DNA from: Minicystis rosea | Lineage (GTDB): Bacteria; Myxococcota_A; Polyangia; Polyangiales; Polyangiaceae | Length of the DNA stretch: 64,000 bases | Assembly (NCBI GenBank): GCA_001931535.1 | Contig: CP016211.1 | Span: forward strand, 10,834,377-10,898,376 | Direction: 5' to 3' | Shown here: one piece after another, positions 24,759 through 33,651 of the stretch | Layout: the number at the start of each line of letters is the position of its first letter | Numbering within the stretch: position 1 is the stretch's first letter | Made by a program: the position numbers and the translations under genes | Notes under the pieces: model-generated | The model's database searches: none | What the model saw: the letters and a program-made list of their open reading frames with translations, nothing else | Told to the model about the DNA's origin: nothing

Positions 24759-25313
24759 ATGCGGCACAAGAAGGCTGGCAGGCAGTTCGGGCGTGACACG
24801 TCGAGCCGGAGGGCGATGCTCCGGAACCTCGCGGCGAACCTCATCACGCACGAGCGCATCGAGACCACCGACGCCAAGGCGAAGGAGCTCCGGCGCGTTG
24901 CCGAGCGGCTCATCACCAAGGCGACGCGCCTCGGCAAGGTGGCGTACACGCCGCAGGCCGAGCTCAACGCCGGCGACAAGGCGAAGCGGCTGCACGTCTC
25001 GCGTCTCGTCGGTTCGTTCGTCCCGCGCTGGGGCGTGACCCGCGAGGGCGCGAAGGTCGACATCGTCGAGAAGGTCCTCGTCGATCTCACGAAGCGCTTC
25101 GAGGGTCGTCCGGGCGGATACACCCGCATCACCAAGCTCGGCCCGCGCCGCGGCGACGGTGCGGCCATGGCCATCATCGAGTTCATCGACGCTGCGGCGC
25201 CGCAGGACAAGGTGGTGGGCGCTCCCACGGGTCCGACCGAGGCCGCCACGGCCGCCGAGCCGGCCGCGGGCGCTGCGACGACCACGACCGAGGAGCCGGC
25301 GAAGAGCGAGTAG
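24759..25313 (+). CDS. rplQ: Ribosomal protein L17 with an Ala/Thr/Glu tail
   Basis: The L17 core (MRHKKAGRQFGRDTSSRRAM to TRITKLGPRRGDGAAMAIIEF) covers about residues 1-145. About 40 residues of Ala, Thr, Pro and Glu follow, making 184 in all. It is the last gene of the operon and is followed by a strong stem-loop. Confidence 0.95.
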   Translation: MRHKKAGRQFGRDTSSRRAMLRNLAANLITHERIETTDAKAKELRRVAERLITKATRLGKVAYTPQAELNAGDKAKRLHVSRLVGSFVPRWGVTREGAKVDIVEKVLVDLTKRFEGRPGGYTRITKLGPRRGDGAAMAIIEFIDAAAPQDKVVGAPTGPTEAATAAEPAAGAATTTTEEPAKSE

Positions 25314-25337
25314 CTCCGAGCTTCGGCGAAACGCGAG

Positions 25338-25374
25338 GCCCCTGCTCCCGATGGAGCGGGGGCTTCGTGCTTTG
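25338..25374 (+). terminator. Likely terminator of the ribosomal operon
   Basis: An 11-base stem (GCCCCTGCTCC against GGAGCGGGGGC, one T-G pair) with tetraloop CGAT lies 25 bases after rplQ. It is followed by TTCGTGCTTTG, a weak T tract. Position and strength support termination. Confidence 0.65.
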
Positions 25375-25413
25375 TGGGCTCGGTGCTTGAGCGGCAAGCG
25401 ATCCCGCCGCTGC

Positions 25414-25660
25414 CTCACGGCCGCGTGTTTCGGGAGCACGCCGGCGCGCTTTGCCCTCACGGCTGCGTGTCTCGCGAGCACGCCGGCGTGCCTTGCCCTC
25501 ACGGCCGGGTGTTTCGCGAGCATGCCGGCGCGCTTTGCCCTCACGGCTGCGTGTCTCGCGAGCACGCTGGCGCGCTTTGCCCTCACGGCTGCGTGTTTCA
25601 CGAGCACACCGGCGCGCTTTGCCCTCACGGCCGCGTGTTTCGCGACCACGGCGTCGTGAT
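25414..25660. repeat. Tandem array of a 42-base unit, about six copies
   Basis: Copies start at 25414, 25456, 25498, 25540, 25582 and 25624, each with CTCACGGC and ending in CTTTGCC or a variant; the last copy decays. Each unit contains the palindrome CTCGCGAG or a variant between GCGTGT and CACGC, so it can fold. The spacing is exact, with no spacers, so this is a minisatellite and not CRISPR. Confidence 0.85.
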
Positions 25661-26245
25661 GCCCCACCACGAAGGGTGAGCCTGAGCAGCCGGCGCGAAG
25701 TCGCCGACCACGCGCGCGTGCTTCCAGACCGAGGCTGCGAGCAGCCGAACCACCGGCTCGTGGTCCTTCGATACGTGAGCACGCTCGGCTATCACCGCGT
25801 CGTGCTCGGGCATCACGTGAGCGTGGTCCGGTCTCCGCGTGCAGGCTTTCCCATCACGCCATCGTGGTCGCCGACCACGTCAGCAAGGTTTGCGACTGCG
25901 TGCTCGTGGTCGGCGATCTCGGGCGCGCGATTGGGGAGCACGCGCGCGAAGCCTGCGATCAGGCGCGTGAAGCCTTCGATCAGGTGACCAGAGCCGGCCT
26001 ATGCGCAGAAGATGGCTGCGATCACCTCGGCAACGTGGGGGATGACGCGGGCGAAACCGGCGATCGGGCAGGTGACGTCAGCGGCTTCGTCGGCAAAGGC
26101 CATCGCTGCGCGGGGGCGCCTCTTCACGGCGCGCGAACGCGTCGTCCTCGTGAGCGCTCATCCGCGTGGAGCCTGCGTGCCGCGTCGTAGGCGTCGCTCC
26201 TTGTCGCAGCAGGCGCCGGAGCCATCGCGCGAAGCGCGCTCGGGG

Positions 26246-27187
26246 CTACCAGGTGGCGACGACCTTGGGGGGCTCGATTTGGGCGGTGACGCCCTTCGGG
26301 AGGTCGATGAGGACGGGGAGGTTGTCGTTGCCGGGCTTGGTCACGTCGTGGCCGGCGGTCTTGGGCTCGACGCGGGGGACGATGGACTCGGGGGAGATGG
26401 GGTTCAGGTCTTCGGCGGTGCCGGTGACGACGATGGTGACGGTGCCGGGGCGGGTGCTGCCGCGCGTGGGGCCGATGACCTCGACCTTGAGCTTGGAGAA
26501 GGTCTTGGTGACGAGCTGGCGCGTGATCTCCACGGTCGCCGCGATCTGGCCGACGTCGTAGCTGACGAAGCTGTTCGCGGGCTTGTCGAGCGGGAGCTTC
26601 TGCGTGTGCATGCCCTGCGCGAGGCCGGTGACGTCGAAGGGGGCCGCGCGTGCGACCTGCATGACGTCGATGAGCGAGCGCGGGCCGCGGGCCTGCACCT
26701 CGAGCGGCGCGGTGAGGACGGCGCCCTTCACGGCGCAGCCCGTGGTGGGCTCGCCGGTGCGCGGCACCTCGACGCGCAGCGCCTTCTGGATGAGGTCGTC
26801 CCACTTCACCGTGATCGAGGACGGCACGATGTGCTCCACCGTCATGCCGGTGGGGATGTTGAACATCGACTCCTCGAGATCGATCTTGGCGTCGCGGGCG
26901 CTCGAGAGATCGAGGCTGAGGGGACCGATCTTCTCGCCGGTGAGCTCGTCGAGCTGCGAGCGGGAGCCGCGCAGGGTGATGCCGACCTCGGTGGGCGGCG
27001 GCGCGAGGAGCTGGCGGTTGGCCGATGCCGGCGGCATCACCGAGACGACGCTGACCGAGAACGAGCGGATGGCCGTCTCGGGGCCCTGCGTGAAGGCCCA
27101 GAGCGCCACGGCGCAGCCGAGCGAGAGGACCTTGAGACCGAGGTTCTCCACGAACGCGGCGCGGATGTGATCGCGGATGGCTGTCAT
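26246..27187 (-). CDS. cdaR: YbbR-domain protein (CdaR-like)
   Basis: The 313-residue protein has one N-terminal membrane helix (LGLKVLSLGCAVALWAFTQG, about residues 16-36), then YbbR-type repeats outside the membrane (PPTEVGITLRGSRSQLDEL, YDVGQIAATVEITRQLV). In Firmicutes, CdaR binds and regulates the diadenylate cyclase CdaA encoded beside it. Here the start overlaps the cdaA end by four bases (ATGA), so the two are translationally coupled. It is the last gene of folP-cdaA-ybbR. The symbol follows this context. Confidence 0.82.
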   Translation of the reverse strand: MTAIRDHIRAAFVENLGLKVLSLGCAVALWAFTQGPETAIRSFSVSVVSVMPPASANRQLLAPPPTEVGITLRGSRSQLDELTGEKIGPLSLDLSSARDAKIDLEESMFNIPTGMTVEHIVPSSITVKWDDLIQKALRVEVPRTGEPTTGCAVKGAVLTAPLEVQARGPRSLIDVMQVARAAPFDVTGLAQGMHTQKLPLDKPANSFVSYDVGQIAATVEITRQLVTKTFSKLKVEVIGPTRGSTRPGTVTIVVTGTAEDLNPISPESIVPRVEPKTAGHDVTKPGNDNLPVLIDLPKGVTAQIEPPKVVATW

Positions 27188-28323
27188 GCGTCGTCGTCGG
27201 TCGGAGCGTCACCTTCCTCCGGCGCGCGCTTGGGCGTCGCGGAAGGGACGAAGGTGGAAGGACGAGGCGCGATCGAGGGCGGCCCCGGGGTGGCGGTGGA
27301 CGCCGGCGACGCGCCCTCGGGCCGCGGGCCATCGCCGGCAGAGCGCATCGGCGTGGAAGGCGCGATGAGCTTGGGCGTGGGCGCGCCGGCCTGCGGCTTC
27401 GTGGTCGACAAGGGGCCCGCGGGCGAGGCGACGCCCGACGAGGGGCGCGTGGTGGTGAGCGCTGCGGGCGGGCGAATCGGCGGCGCGGGCGCGGGCGTGG
27501 AGGCCGGCGCCTTCTTGGTGCCGGGGCGCTTCTTGCGTTGGGCGCGGCCGAAGAGGCCGAGGAGCGCGTGGCGCAACGACTGGCCGTCGAGGTTCGAGAC
27601 GATGTTGCCGCTGAAGCAGAAGCTGATGGTGCCGCGCTCTTCGCTCACGACCACGACGACGGCGTCCGTCTCCTCGGTGATGCCGAGGGCCGCGCGGTGG
27701 CGCGAGCCGAGCTGGGCATCGAGGATCTTGGTGTCGGGCATGGGGAAGAAGACGCCGGCCCGCGCGATGCGCAGATCGCGGATGAGCACCGCGCCGTCGT
27801 GCAGCTTGTTGACCGACTCCGGGACGAAGAGCGAGACGAGCAGCTCACGCGTGACCACACAATCGAGCTGGATTCCCTCGCTCTTCGTGAACTCGAGGAC
27901 GTTGGCGTCCTGCTCGAAGGCGATGAGCGCGCCCATGCGGTGGCGCGCGAGCTCGGTGGCCGCGGCCACCACTTCGTCGATCACGCGCGACTGCTGCTCG
28001 CGGCCGCCCGTGAACCACGCGGTGTTGCCCATGCGGATGAGCGCGCGGCGGATGTCGTTCTGGAAGACGACGACGACGATGAGGACGATCGAGCTGAGCA
28101 GCGAGGAGAGGAGGCTCGTCAGCGTGGCGAGCTTGAGCGCCTTGGCCGCGAGGTAGACGAGCGCGACGATGCCGAGGCCGAACGCCATCTGGATGGCGCG
28201 CGTCCCGCGCAGCACGAGGAGCGCGCGGTACACGACCCACGCGACGATGATGACGTCGACGACGTCGCGCAGCGCCTGCCCCGCGGTGCGCCCGGAGAAG
28301 AGCCGGATCAGGAGCTCGCGCAT
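27184..28323 (-). CDS. cdaA: Diadenylate cyclase CdaA, with a Pro/Ala-rich C-terminal tail
   Basis: CdaA makes c-di-AMP from two ATP. From ATG 28323 (GGAGG seven bases upstream) the 379-residue protein has three N-terminal membrane helices (about residues 18-90). The DAC domain follows with both signature motifs, LHDGAVLI and LGSRHRAALGITEETDAVVV. A tail of about 110 residues rich in Pro, Ala, Ser and Thr comes after; usual CdaA ends near residue 273. The tail is probably disordered and cytoplasmic. Its start overlaps the end of folP by 16 bases. Confidence 0.92.
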   Translation of the reverse strand: MRELLIRLFSGRTAGQALRDVVDVIIVAWVVYRALLVLRGTRAIQMAFGLGIVALVYLAAKALKLATLTSLLSSLLSSIVLIVVVVFQNDIRRALIRMGNTAWFTGGREQQSRVIDEVVAAATELARHRMGALIAFEQDANVLEFTKSEGIQLDCVVTRELLVSLFVPESVNKLHDGAVLIRDLRIARAGVFFPMPDTKILDAQLGSRHRAALGITEETDAVVVVVSEERGTISFCFSGNIVSNLDGQSLRHALLGLFGRAQRKKRPGTKKAPASTPAPAPPIRPPAALTTTRPSSGVASPAGPLSTTKPQAGAPTPKLIAPSTPMRSAGDGPRPEGASPASTATPGPPSIAPRPSTFVPSATPKRAPEEGDAPTDDDA

Positions 28324-29201
28324 GCCACCCCTCCCGATGCGGATCCGACGCGCGCGCGGCGAACCGCGGCCGCGACGGCGAGCGCCTGCTTCGTCTCGGC
28401 GACGTCGTGCGTGCGCACGATGGATGCGCCCTGCTCCACGCAGGCGATGGCCGCGGCCAAGCTGCCACCGAGCCGCTCCGCGGGCGGCGGCACCGGACCA
28501 ACGCCCGCGGCCGCGCGCGCCACGAACGACTTGCGGCTCGGGCCCACGAGCACCGGATGACCGAGCTTGCAGAGCTCGCCGAGGCGCGCGCAGAGCGCGA
28601 GCGACTGGCCCGCGTTCTTGAAGAAGCCGAGGCCGGGATCGAAGATCAGATCTTCCCGCGGCAAGCCGCGTCGTGCGGCGCGCTCGGCGGCGGCGGACCA
28701 CTCGCGCGCGACGTCGGTGACGACGTCGTCGTACGCGTCCTCCGCGTACACCGAGAAGCCTTTCATGTCCGACATCGAGCCGCGGCTGTGCATGAGCACC
28801 AGCGCGGCGCCGTGCGCGGCTGCGAGCGCGCCGAGCTCGCCCGCGGCGTCGAGCGAGACGCTGTTCACCACGGCGGCGCCGTCGCGCAGCGCCTGCTCGG
28901 CGACGGCTGGCGACGTCGTGTCGATCGAGACGATGGCGCCGCGCTTCGCGGCCTTCTGCACGATGTCGCCGAGGCGATCGATCTGCTCGGCATCCGAGAT
29001 GGCGCGCGATCCCGGTCGCGTCGACTCCGCGCCGACGTCGATGAGCGCCGCGCCCTCGGCCATCATGCGATCGACGTGCGCGAGCGCGACGTCGTCATCG
29101 AGGTAACGACCACCGTCGGAGAACGAGTCCGGCGTGCGGTTGAGGATCCCCATCAAGATCACGCTCTCTCGTCGTTCGAGCAGCGTGCGCAACGGGGTCA
29201 T
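28308..29201 (-). CDS. folP: Dihydropteroate synthase
   Basis: The 297-residue enzyme condenses p-aminobenzoate with the pterin pyrophosphate in folate synthesis. Motifs: GILNRTPDSFSDGG near residue 20, DVGAESTRPGS near 57, DPGLGFFKNAGQSL and VGPSRKSF, and the closing RTHDVAE. A TIM barrel of normal length. It is the first gene of the operon with cdaA and ybbR, an order also seen in other bacteria. The promoter should lie in 29202-29543. Confidence 0.95.
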   Translation of the reverse strand: MTPLRTLLERRESVILMGILNRTPDSFSDGGRYLDDDVALAHVDRMMAEGAALIDVGAESTRPGSRAISDAEQIDRLGDIVQKAAKRGAIVSIDTTSPAVAEQALRDGAAVVNSVSLDAAGELGALAAAHGAALVLMHSRGSMSDMKGFSVYAEDAYDDVVTDVAREWSAAAERAARRGLPREDLIFDPGLGFFKNAGQSLALCARLGELCKLGHPVLVGPSRKSFVARAAAGVGPVPPPAERLGGSLAAAIACVEQGASIVRTHDVAETKQALAVAAAVRRARVGSASGGVACASS

Positions 29202-29399
29202 TGAATGTGGGTAGCAAGCTTTGAGCCGCCGGGCAATTCTCTCGGTAACTCGGCCTGAAATGCATTCTCGCGAGGGCCGGCGAGCGGACGCATCCGGTCA
29301 CCGGGCCGACCACCTCACACGGCGAGAGGTACGATTCGCGGCGCGAACCTGCTAGGGTCGTCCCTCGGACCCGGGGCCGTTCGGCTGCCGGGACCTTGT

Positions 29400-29448
29400 C
29401 ACGATGGGGCCGCAAGCGGCCCCAAACCCCCGGCCGGACGGGCCGGCC
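29400..29448 (+). repeat. REP-like palindromic element, copy 1
   Basis: Two GC-rich hairpins lie in a row: GGGGCCGCAAGCGGCCCC, then AAACCCC, then GGCCGGACGGGCCGGCC. It matches the element at 33565-33613 (opposite strand) at 46 of 49 positions. Confidence 0.8.
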
Positions 29449-29480
29449 GTCGTTCACGATCGGGGACCGAGACCCCCGGC

Positions 29481-29520
29481 CGGAAGCGGCCCCAAACCCC
29501 CGGCCGGACGCGCCGGCCGG
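29481..29520 (+). repeat. REP-like palindromic element, copy 2
   Basis: This copy is in the same orientation as copy 1, 32 bases after it, and begins within the first hairpin (CGGAAGCGGCCCC). The CCCCAAACCCCCGGCCGGAC core is identical. The second hairpin has GGACGCGCCGG in its loop. Confidence 0.75.
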
Positions 29521-29543
29521 TTCAAGGAACACCAGGCGGTTCG

Positions 29544-31615
29544 ATGCTGCGCACGAGAGTTCGAGCAGGGGCGGCCGCCGGCCTCGTGTTGAGCGTCCTT
29601 TTCGCGGCGGTCTTCACCGTCGTCAGCCTCTTCGACCTCTACCTCCCCTCGCTGGCGCCGCGCATGGGCGCGCCCACGGCCTTCACCCTGCGCGTCCCCT
29701 ACGGCCCGCGCATCGTGCACGGCACGCGCGGCGGTCGGTTCTCGCAGCTCGCCTACGAGCATGCCCGGGTGATCGTGCCTCGGGGCACGGTCCTCGACGA
29801 GGCCAACGACACCCACCGCGCCGCCTTCGCCTACGAGTCCATCCGCCGGCCGTTGCGGTTCGATCGGGTGGTCAGCTACTTCGTCATCTACTCGATCGTC
29901 TGCCTGATGCTGACGACGTACCTGCGTCGTTTCGGGCAGAACCGGATCCGGCTCCTGCGCCCGCAGGTCGGCCTGCTGATGTTGACGCTGGGCGCGGTGA
30001 TCATGGCCAAGGCCATCCTGCTCTTCACCGGGCTGCCCGAGTTCTGGATCCCGATGGCCGCCTTGCCGCTGTGGGTGGCGCTCGCCTTCGATCGGCGCAC
30101 GGCCTTCCTCTTCGAGCTCGGCGTCGCGTTCATCGCGGCCTCGCTCCTCCGCTACGACGTCGTCCTGCTCAGTGTGCTCTTGGTGCGCGGCATCGCGGCG
30201 TCGCTGTTCTTCTTCAAGCGCAAGCACCCGCGGCAGATGCTCATCTCCGGCGCGCTCTCGGGCCTCGCCGGCGTGGTGGCCTACATCTGTCTCACCGAGG
30301 TCTTCGAGGGCCGCTTCGCCCTTGGCGAAGACTTGAAGCTCGGCGCCGGATCGAACCTCGTGGCCTGCCTCGGCGGCGGCATCTTGTCGGGCTTCATCGC
30401 GGTGTTCCTCCGCGAGGGTGCGGAGCGCGCGCTCGGCCATGTCTCGCGCGATCAGCTCCTCGATCTGACCGACCTCGAGCAGCCGCTCCTCCGCAAGATG
30501 TCGGCCGAAGCGCCGGGGAGCTGGGAGCACGCGCGCGCGATGGCGAACCTCGCGGAGGCCGCGTCGGCGGCCATCGGCGCGGACGCGCTCCTGACGCGGG
30601 TCGGCGCCTACTACCACGACCTCGGCAAGACGGTTCAAGCCAAGTACTTCGTGGAGAACCTCGCGCAGGGCGAGCGCTCACCGCATGAAGAGCTCGAGCC
30701 CGACGTCTCCGCCGACGCCATCATGGCGCACGTGGTGATGGGCACGAAGATCCTCCGCACCGGCGGCATCCCCGAGCCGGTCGTGGAGTTCGCCTACACG
30801 CACCACGGCACGCAGGTGGTCGAGTACTTCTGGCACAAGTGCAAAGAGCAGGGGAACCCGAAGGGCCTCACGCAGGAGCACTTCCGCTACCCGGGGATGA
30901 AGCCGCAGACGAAGGAGACGGCCATCCTCATGCTGGTCGACTCCATCGAGGCCGCGAGCCGCACCATCTGGCCGCCCGAGCACAAGAAGTTCGAGGAGAT
31001 GATCCAGCGGGTCATCTTCACCAAGCTTCAATCCGGCCAGCTCGACGAGTCGGGCCTGACGCTGGAAGACCTGCGCATCATCACGACCCGCATGGCCGCC
31101 GCCCTGGTGAACATGTACCACGGCCGCATCAAGTACCCCTGGCAGCGCGAAGCCGACCGCTTGTCGGCCCTGCCCCCGCCGACAAGACCCCGACCGTCGT
31201 CGACAAGCCGCCGCCCACTGAAGCCGCGAAGGCCGATGCGAAGGCGGATGCAGCGAAGGTCGATGCCGTGAAGGCGAGCGAGAAGGCGGATGCCGTGAAG
31301 GCGAGCGAGAAGGCGGATGCCGTGAAGGCCGATGCAAAGGCGGATGCAGCGAAGGTCGACGCGAAGGCGAACGGCTCGACGCCCGAGCCTGCGAAGGTCT
31401 CCGAGGTCGTGAAAGAGAAGCCGGCCGATCCGGGCCGCGTCGCGGAGACCGTGCGAGAGAGGGCGGTCGACACGGCACGGGCCGCCGAGGTGGTGAAGGC
31501 CGCCGACGCCACGAAAGAGCCGGCCGACGACGCGAAGGCGGCGAGCGAGAAGAGCGAAGGGGCGAAGGCCTCCGCTGAGAGGACCGAGCGGGAGAGCAAG
31601 GCGCCGGTGGCGTGA
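29544..31615 (+). CDS. PgpH-like 7TM-HD protein, likely c-di-AMP phosphodiesterase; tail frameshifted
   Basis: An N-terminal membrane helix (about residues 10-32) is followed by a short exported segment, several helices (105-290) and a cytoplasmic HD domain: PGSWEHARAMANLAEAA, YYHDLGKT, AHVVMG, YTHHGT and MLVDSIEAA. These match the PgpH HD phosphodiesterase, which hydrolyses c-di-AMP. The roughly 75-residue exported segment replaces the much larger one of PgpH. The first frame stops at 31271 after a CCCCC run (31173-31177). One more C restores KTPTVVDKPPPTEAAKADAK and a low-complexity Ala/Lys/Asp/Val tail ending at 31615 (690 residues in total). It is divergent from folP-cdaA-ybbR. Confidence 0.87.
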
Positions 31616-31778
31616 AGCGCTGAGCGGTCGAGTGTGCTCTCACGCGGAGCGCATGTAGCTCGACGCTCCATTGCACGAGCGACGCCTCGCACGCGGATCG
31701 CGCGACACATCCGCGCGCGCTCGTATCACGCACGGACGCGCGCGCTTCACCAAGCGTGTCGGATCCGCGAGGGCGTGA

Positions 31779-33446
31779 TCAGCTCGCGGGCGGCGGCTCG
31801 GCGACCTTGGGCTCGGGCTCGGGGGGCTTCTCGGTCGGGCGGGGCTTGCGGCGGGCGAGCAGGATCATCGCGAGGATGGCGAACAGGCCGATGCCGCCGG
31901 CGGCTGCGTAACGGTTGTAGCTCGTGCGGCGCTCGATGGCTTTGTCCTCGAGGCGAGAGAGCGCTTGGCGGGCGCGTTCGTGGGCCGGATCGAGCGCGAG
32001 GGCCCGCTCGAAGGCCGTCTTGTCGGGCATGCCCTGCGCGACCGAGACCTCGCCTTCGAGGTAAGCGATCTCGGCCTCGAGGCCCTTCGCCTTGTCGCCC
32101 TTGGGATCGAGCCGCAGCGCCTTGCGCATCATGGCGAGCGCTTCGTCGCGCTGGCTGCCTTCGAGCTGCTTGGCGCGATCGACGTAGCTCGGGACCATCT
32201 CTTTGCGCCGCTCGAACATGGGCGAGCGCGCCAGGACTTTGTCGAACGCCTCCACGGCCTCGACCAGCTTGCCGGCGGCCGCGGAGGCGATGCCTTCATC
32301 CATGAGCTTGTGGATCTCGGCGAGGCGCTGCTTGTCGTAGATGGCGAAGAGCTCGCGCGCGAGCCGATCCCAGGTCCACGCGCGCGGCGGCTTCTCGCCG
32401 GTGAGGCCGAGGTATTGATCGCGGATCTGCCACACGCCCGGCTCGCCGATGGCGGCGACCGCTTCGCGCGAGGCGTCGCGGAGCTGCACGCGATCGCTGT
32501 TGCAGAAGCTCAGGATGACGCGCACCGCGTCGACGTCGCGCGTGCGGCCGTAGGCGCGAAGCACGTCGGCGAGGATCTGCGTGTCGTTCGAGGCCACCGC
32601 CTCGCCGGGGATGGCGCGGCCGAGGAGATCGAGCTGCTTGTTCGCCCACTTCTGCACGCTCTTGGCGTCGTGCTGGCGCGCCTCGATGAGCGCGGGCACC
32701 GCCTTGTCGCGGAGCTTCGCCACCTGCCGTTGCAGGTCGATGCGCACGAGCTCGTTGAAGTAGGCGTAGAGCTGGATCATCTCGCGCATGGCCGGCGTGG
32801 TGCCGATGGCCGCGAGCATGCGGGTCATGCCGTAGAGGCGCGCGAGATCTTGCCAGGTGCGATCCTTGGGGCGCGGGCTCTGGAGCAGGAAGTCGAGCCA
32901 ATCGCCGGTGTCGGCGTCGTCGTCGTCCTTCTTCGCCTTCTTGCTCTTCTTGCTCTCCTTGGGCTCGTCGGCTTTGTCGCCCTTGCTCTTCTTGGCCTTG
33001 CCCTCTTTCTCGTCGCCCTTGCTCTTCTTCGTCTCCTTGGGCTCGTCGTCGCCCTTGCCCTTCAGCGATTTGCGGCCGGCTTTGCGGGCGGCTTCGAGCA
33101 GGCGCGGGGCCTCTTCGCGATCGATGGAGCCGCGGAGATCTTGCACGCGGTGGCGGATGGCGGCGACGAAGGCGGGCGTGACGTCGGCGATGGCTTTGCG
33201 CGCGTCCTCGCGTGAGCGCTCGTCCTCGGAGGTGAGCCGTTCGAGGAGGCGATCGAGCTCTTTGAGGGCCGCGGGATCGGGCTCGGGCGTGGGGATCGGC
33301 GGGAGGCGCGGGAGCTCGGGGAGCGCGCTCGCGGCGGGCGCGGCGGAGGCGGACGCGGAGGCCGAAGGAGCTTGGTCACCGCCGGCGAACGTGGTCGCCG
33401 AGAGAAGGAGCAGCGGGACGGCGACGATCAGAGAAAGCAGACGCAC
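31779..33446 (-). CDS. Exported repeat protein with C-terminal membrane anchor
   Basis: From GTG 33446, with GAGG upstream, the 555-residue protein has a signal peptide (LLSLIVAVPLLLLSATTFA). A helical region follows, then a highly charged Lys/Asp/Ser stretch (about 130-180, KKSKGDEKEGKAKKSKGD). HEAT/TPR-like helical repeats run to about 500 (KAFERALALDPAHERARQAL type). One membrane helix near the end (YAAAGGIGLFAILAMILLAR) and a short Pro/Glu tail complete it. It is probably anchored in the inner membrane with its bulk in the periplasm. No enzymatic motif was recognised. Confidence 0.7.
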   Translation of the reverse strand: MRLLSLIVAVPLLLLSATTFAGGDQAPSASASASAAPAASALPELPRLPPIPTPEPDPAALKELDRLLERLTSEDERSREDARKAIADVTPAFVAAIRHRVQDLRGSIDREEAPRLLEAARKAGRKSLKGKGDDEPKETKKSKGDEKEGKAKKSKGDKADEPKESKKSKKAKKDDDDADTGDWLDFLLQSPRPKDRTWQDLARLYGMTRMLAAIGTTPAMREMIQLYAYFNELVRIDLQRQVAKLRDKAVPALIEARQHDAKSVQKWANKQLDLLGRAIPGEAVASNDTQILADVLRAYGRTRDVDAVRVILSFCNSDRVQLRDASREAVAAIGEPGVWQIRDQYLGLTGEKPPRAWTWDRLARELFAIYDKQRLAEIHKLMDEGIASAAAGKLVEAVEAFDKVLARSPMFERRKEMVPSYVDRAKQLEGSQRDEALAMMRKALRLDPKGDKAKGLEAEIAYLEGEVSVAQGMPDKTAFERALALDPAHERARQALSRLEDKAIERRTSYNRYAAAGGIGLFAILAMILLARRKPRPTEKPPEPEPKVAEPPPAS

Positions 33447-33564
33447 GATGAGCCTCGCGTGAAGAAGAGGCGGCGGAAGGCCGCGCGCTCGGGGCAACGC
33501 GCCGGCAAGATGATCGCTTCCGGGCCGGTGCGCACCGCGACGCGCCGCCGGAGGCGAAGATCAG

Positions 33565-33613
33565 GGCCGGCTTGTCCGGCCCGGGGTTTGGGGCCGCTTG
33601 CGGCCCCATCGTG
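33565..33613 (-). repeat. REP-like palindromic element, copy 3
   Basis: The reverse complement of copy 1 with three changes; the 31 bases from CACGATGGGG to CCAAACCCC are identical to copy 1. Confidence 0.8.
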
Positions 33614-33618
33614 ATCAA

Positions 33619-33648
33619 GGTTTGGGCCCGCTCGCGGCCCCATCGTGA
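33619..33648 (-). repeat. REP-like palindromic element, partial copy 4
   Basis: Read on the minus strand it starts TCACGATGGGGCCGCGAGCG and continues GGCCCAAACC. It is a truncated and diverged copy in the same orientation as copy 3, five bases away. Confidence 0.65.
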
Positions 33649-33651
33649 CGC

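Larger units (their letters stand above)
25314..26245. other. 930-base repeat-rich intergenic region
   Basis: The region lies between the convergent ends of rplQ and ybbR. It holds the terminator, the 42-base array (25414-25660) and about 500 bases of decayed repeats with recurring words such as GTCGCCGACCACG and GATCAGGCGCGTGAAGCC. Long open frames exist because the period is a multiple of three, but no start with a ribosome-binding site or known domain supports a gene. Confidence 0.55.
29202..29543. other. Divergent region between folP and the PgpH-like gene
   Basis: These 342 bases must hold the promoters of both c-di-AMP-related transcripts. The right half is occupied by two copies of a palindromic repeat (29400-29448 and 29481-29520), which end 23 bases before the PgpH-like start. 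No clear -35/-10 pair was recognised. Confidence 0.5.
33447..33651. other. Intergenic region with two more REP-like elements
   Basis: The gap between two minus-strand genes holds copy 3 (33565-33613) and copy 4 (33619-33648) of the palindromic element, just downstream of the acylphosphatase gene. They could act as a terminator for it, but no T tract is present. Confidence 0.5.

Noticed and set aside
25414..25660. Possible CRISPR array
   Set aside because: The copies are directly adjacent, without spacers, and no cas gene is in the window; it is a tandem repeat.
23484..25670. 728-codon minus-strand frame across rpoA, rplQ and the 42-base array
   Set aside because: It overlaps two certain genes on the other strand, and its N-terminal part is only the repeat unit translated.
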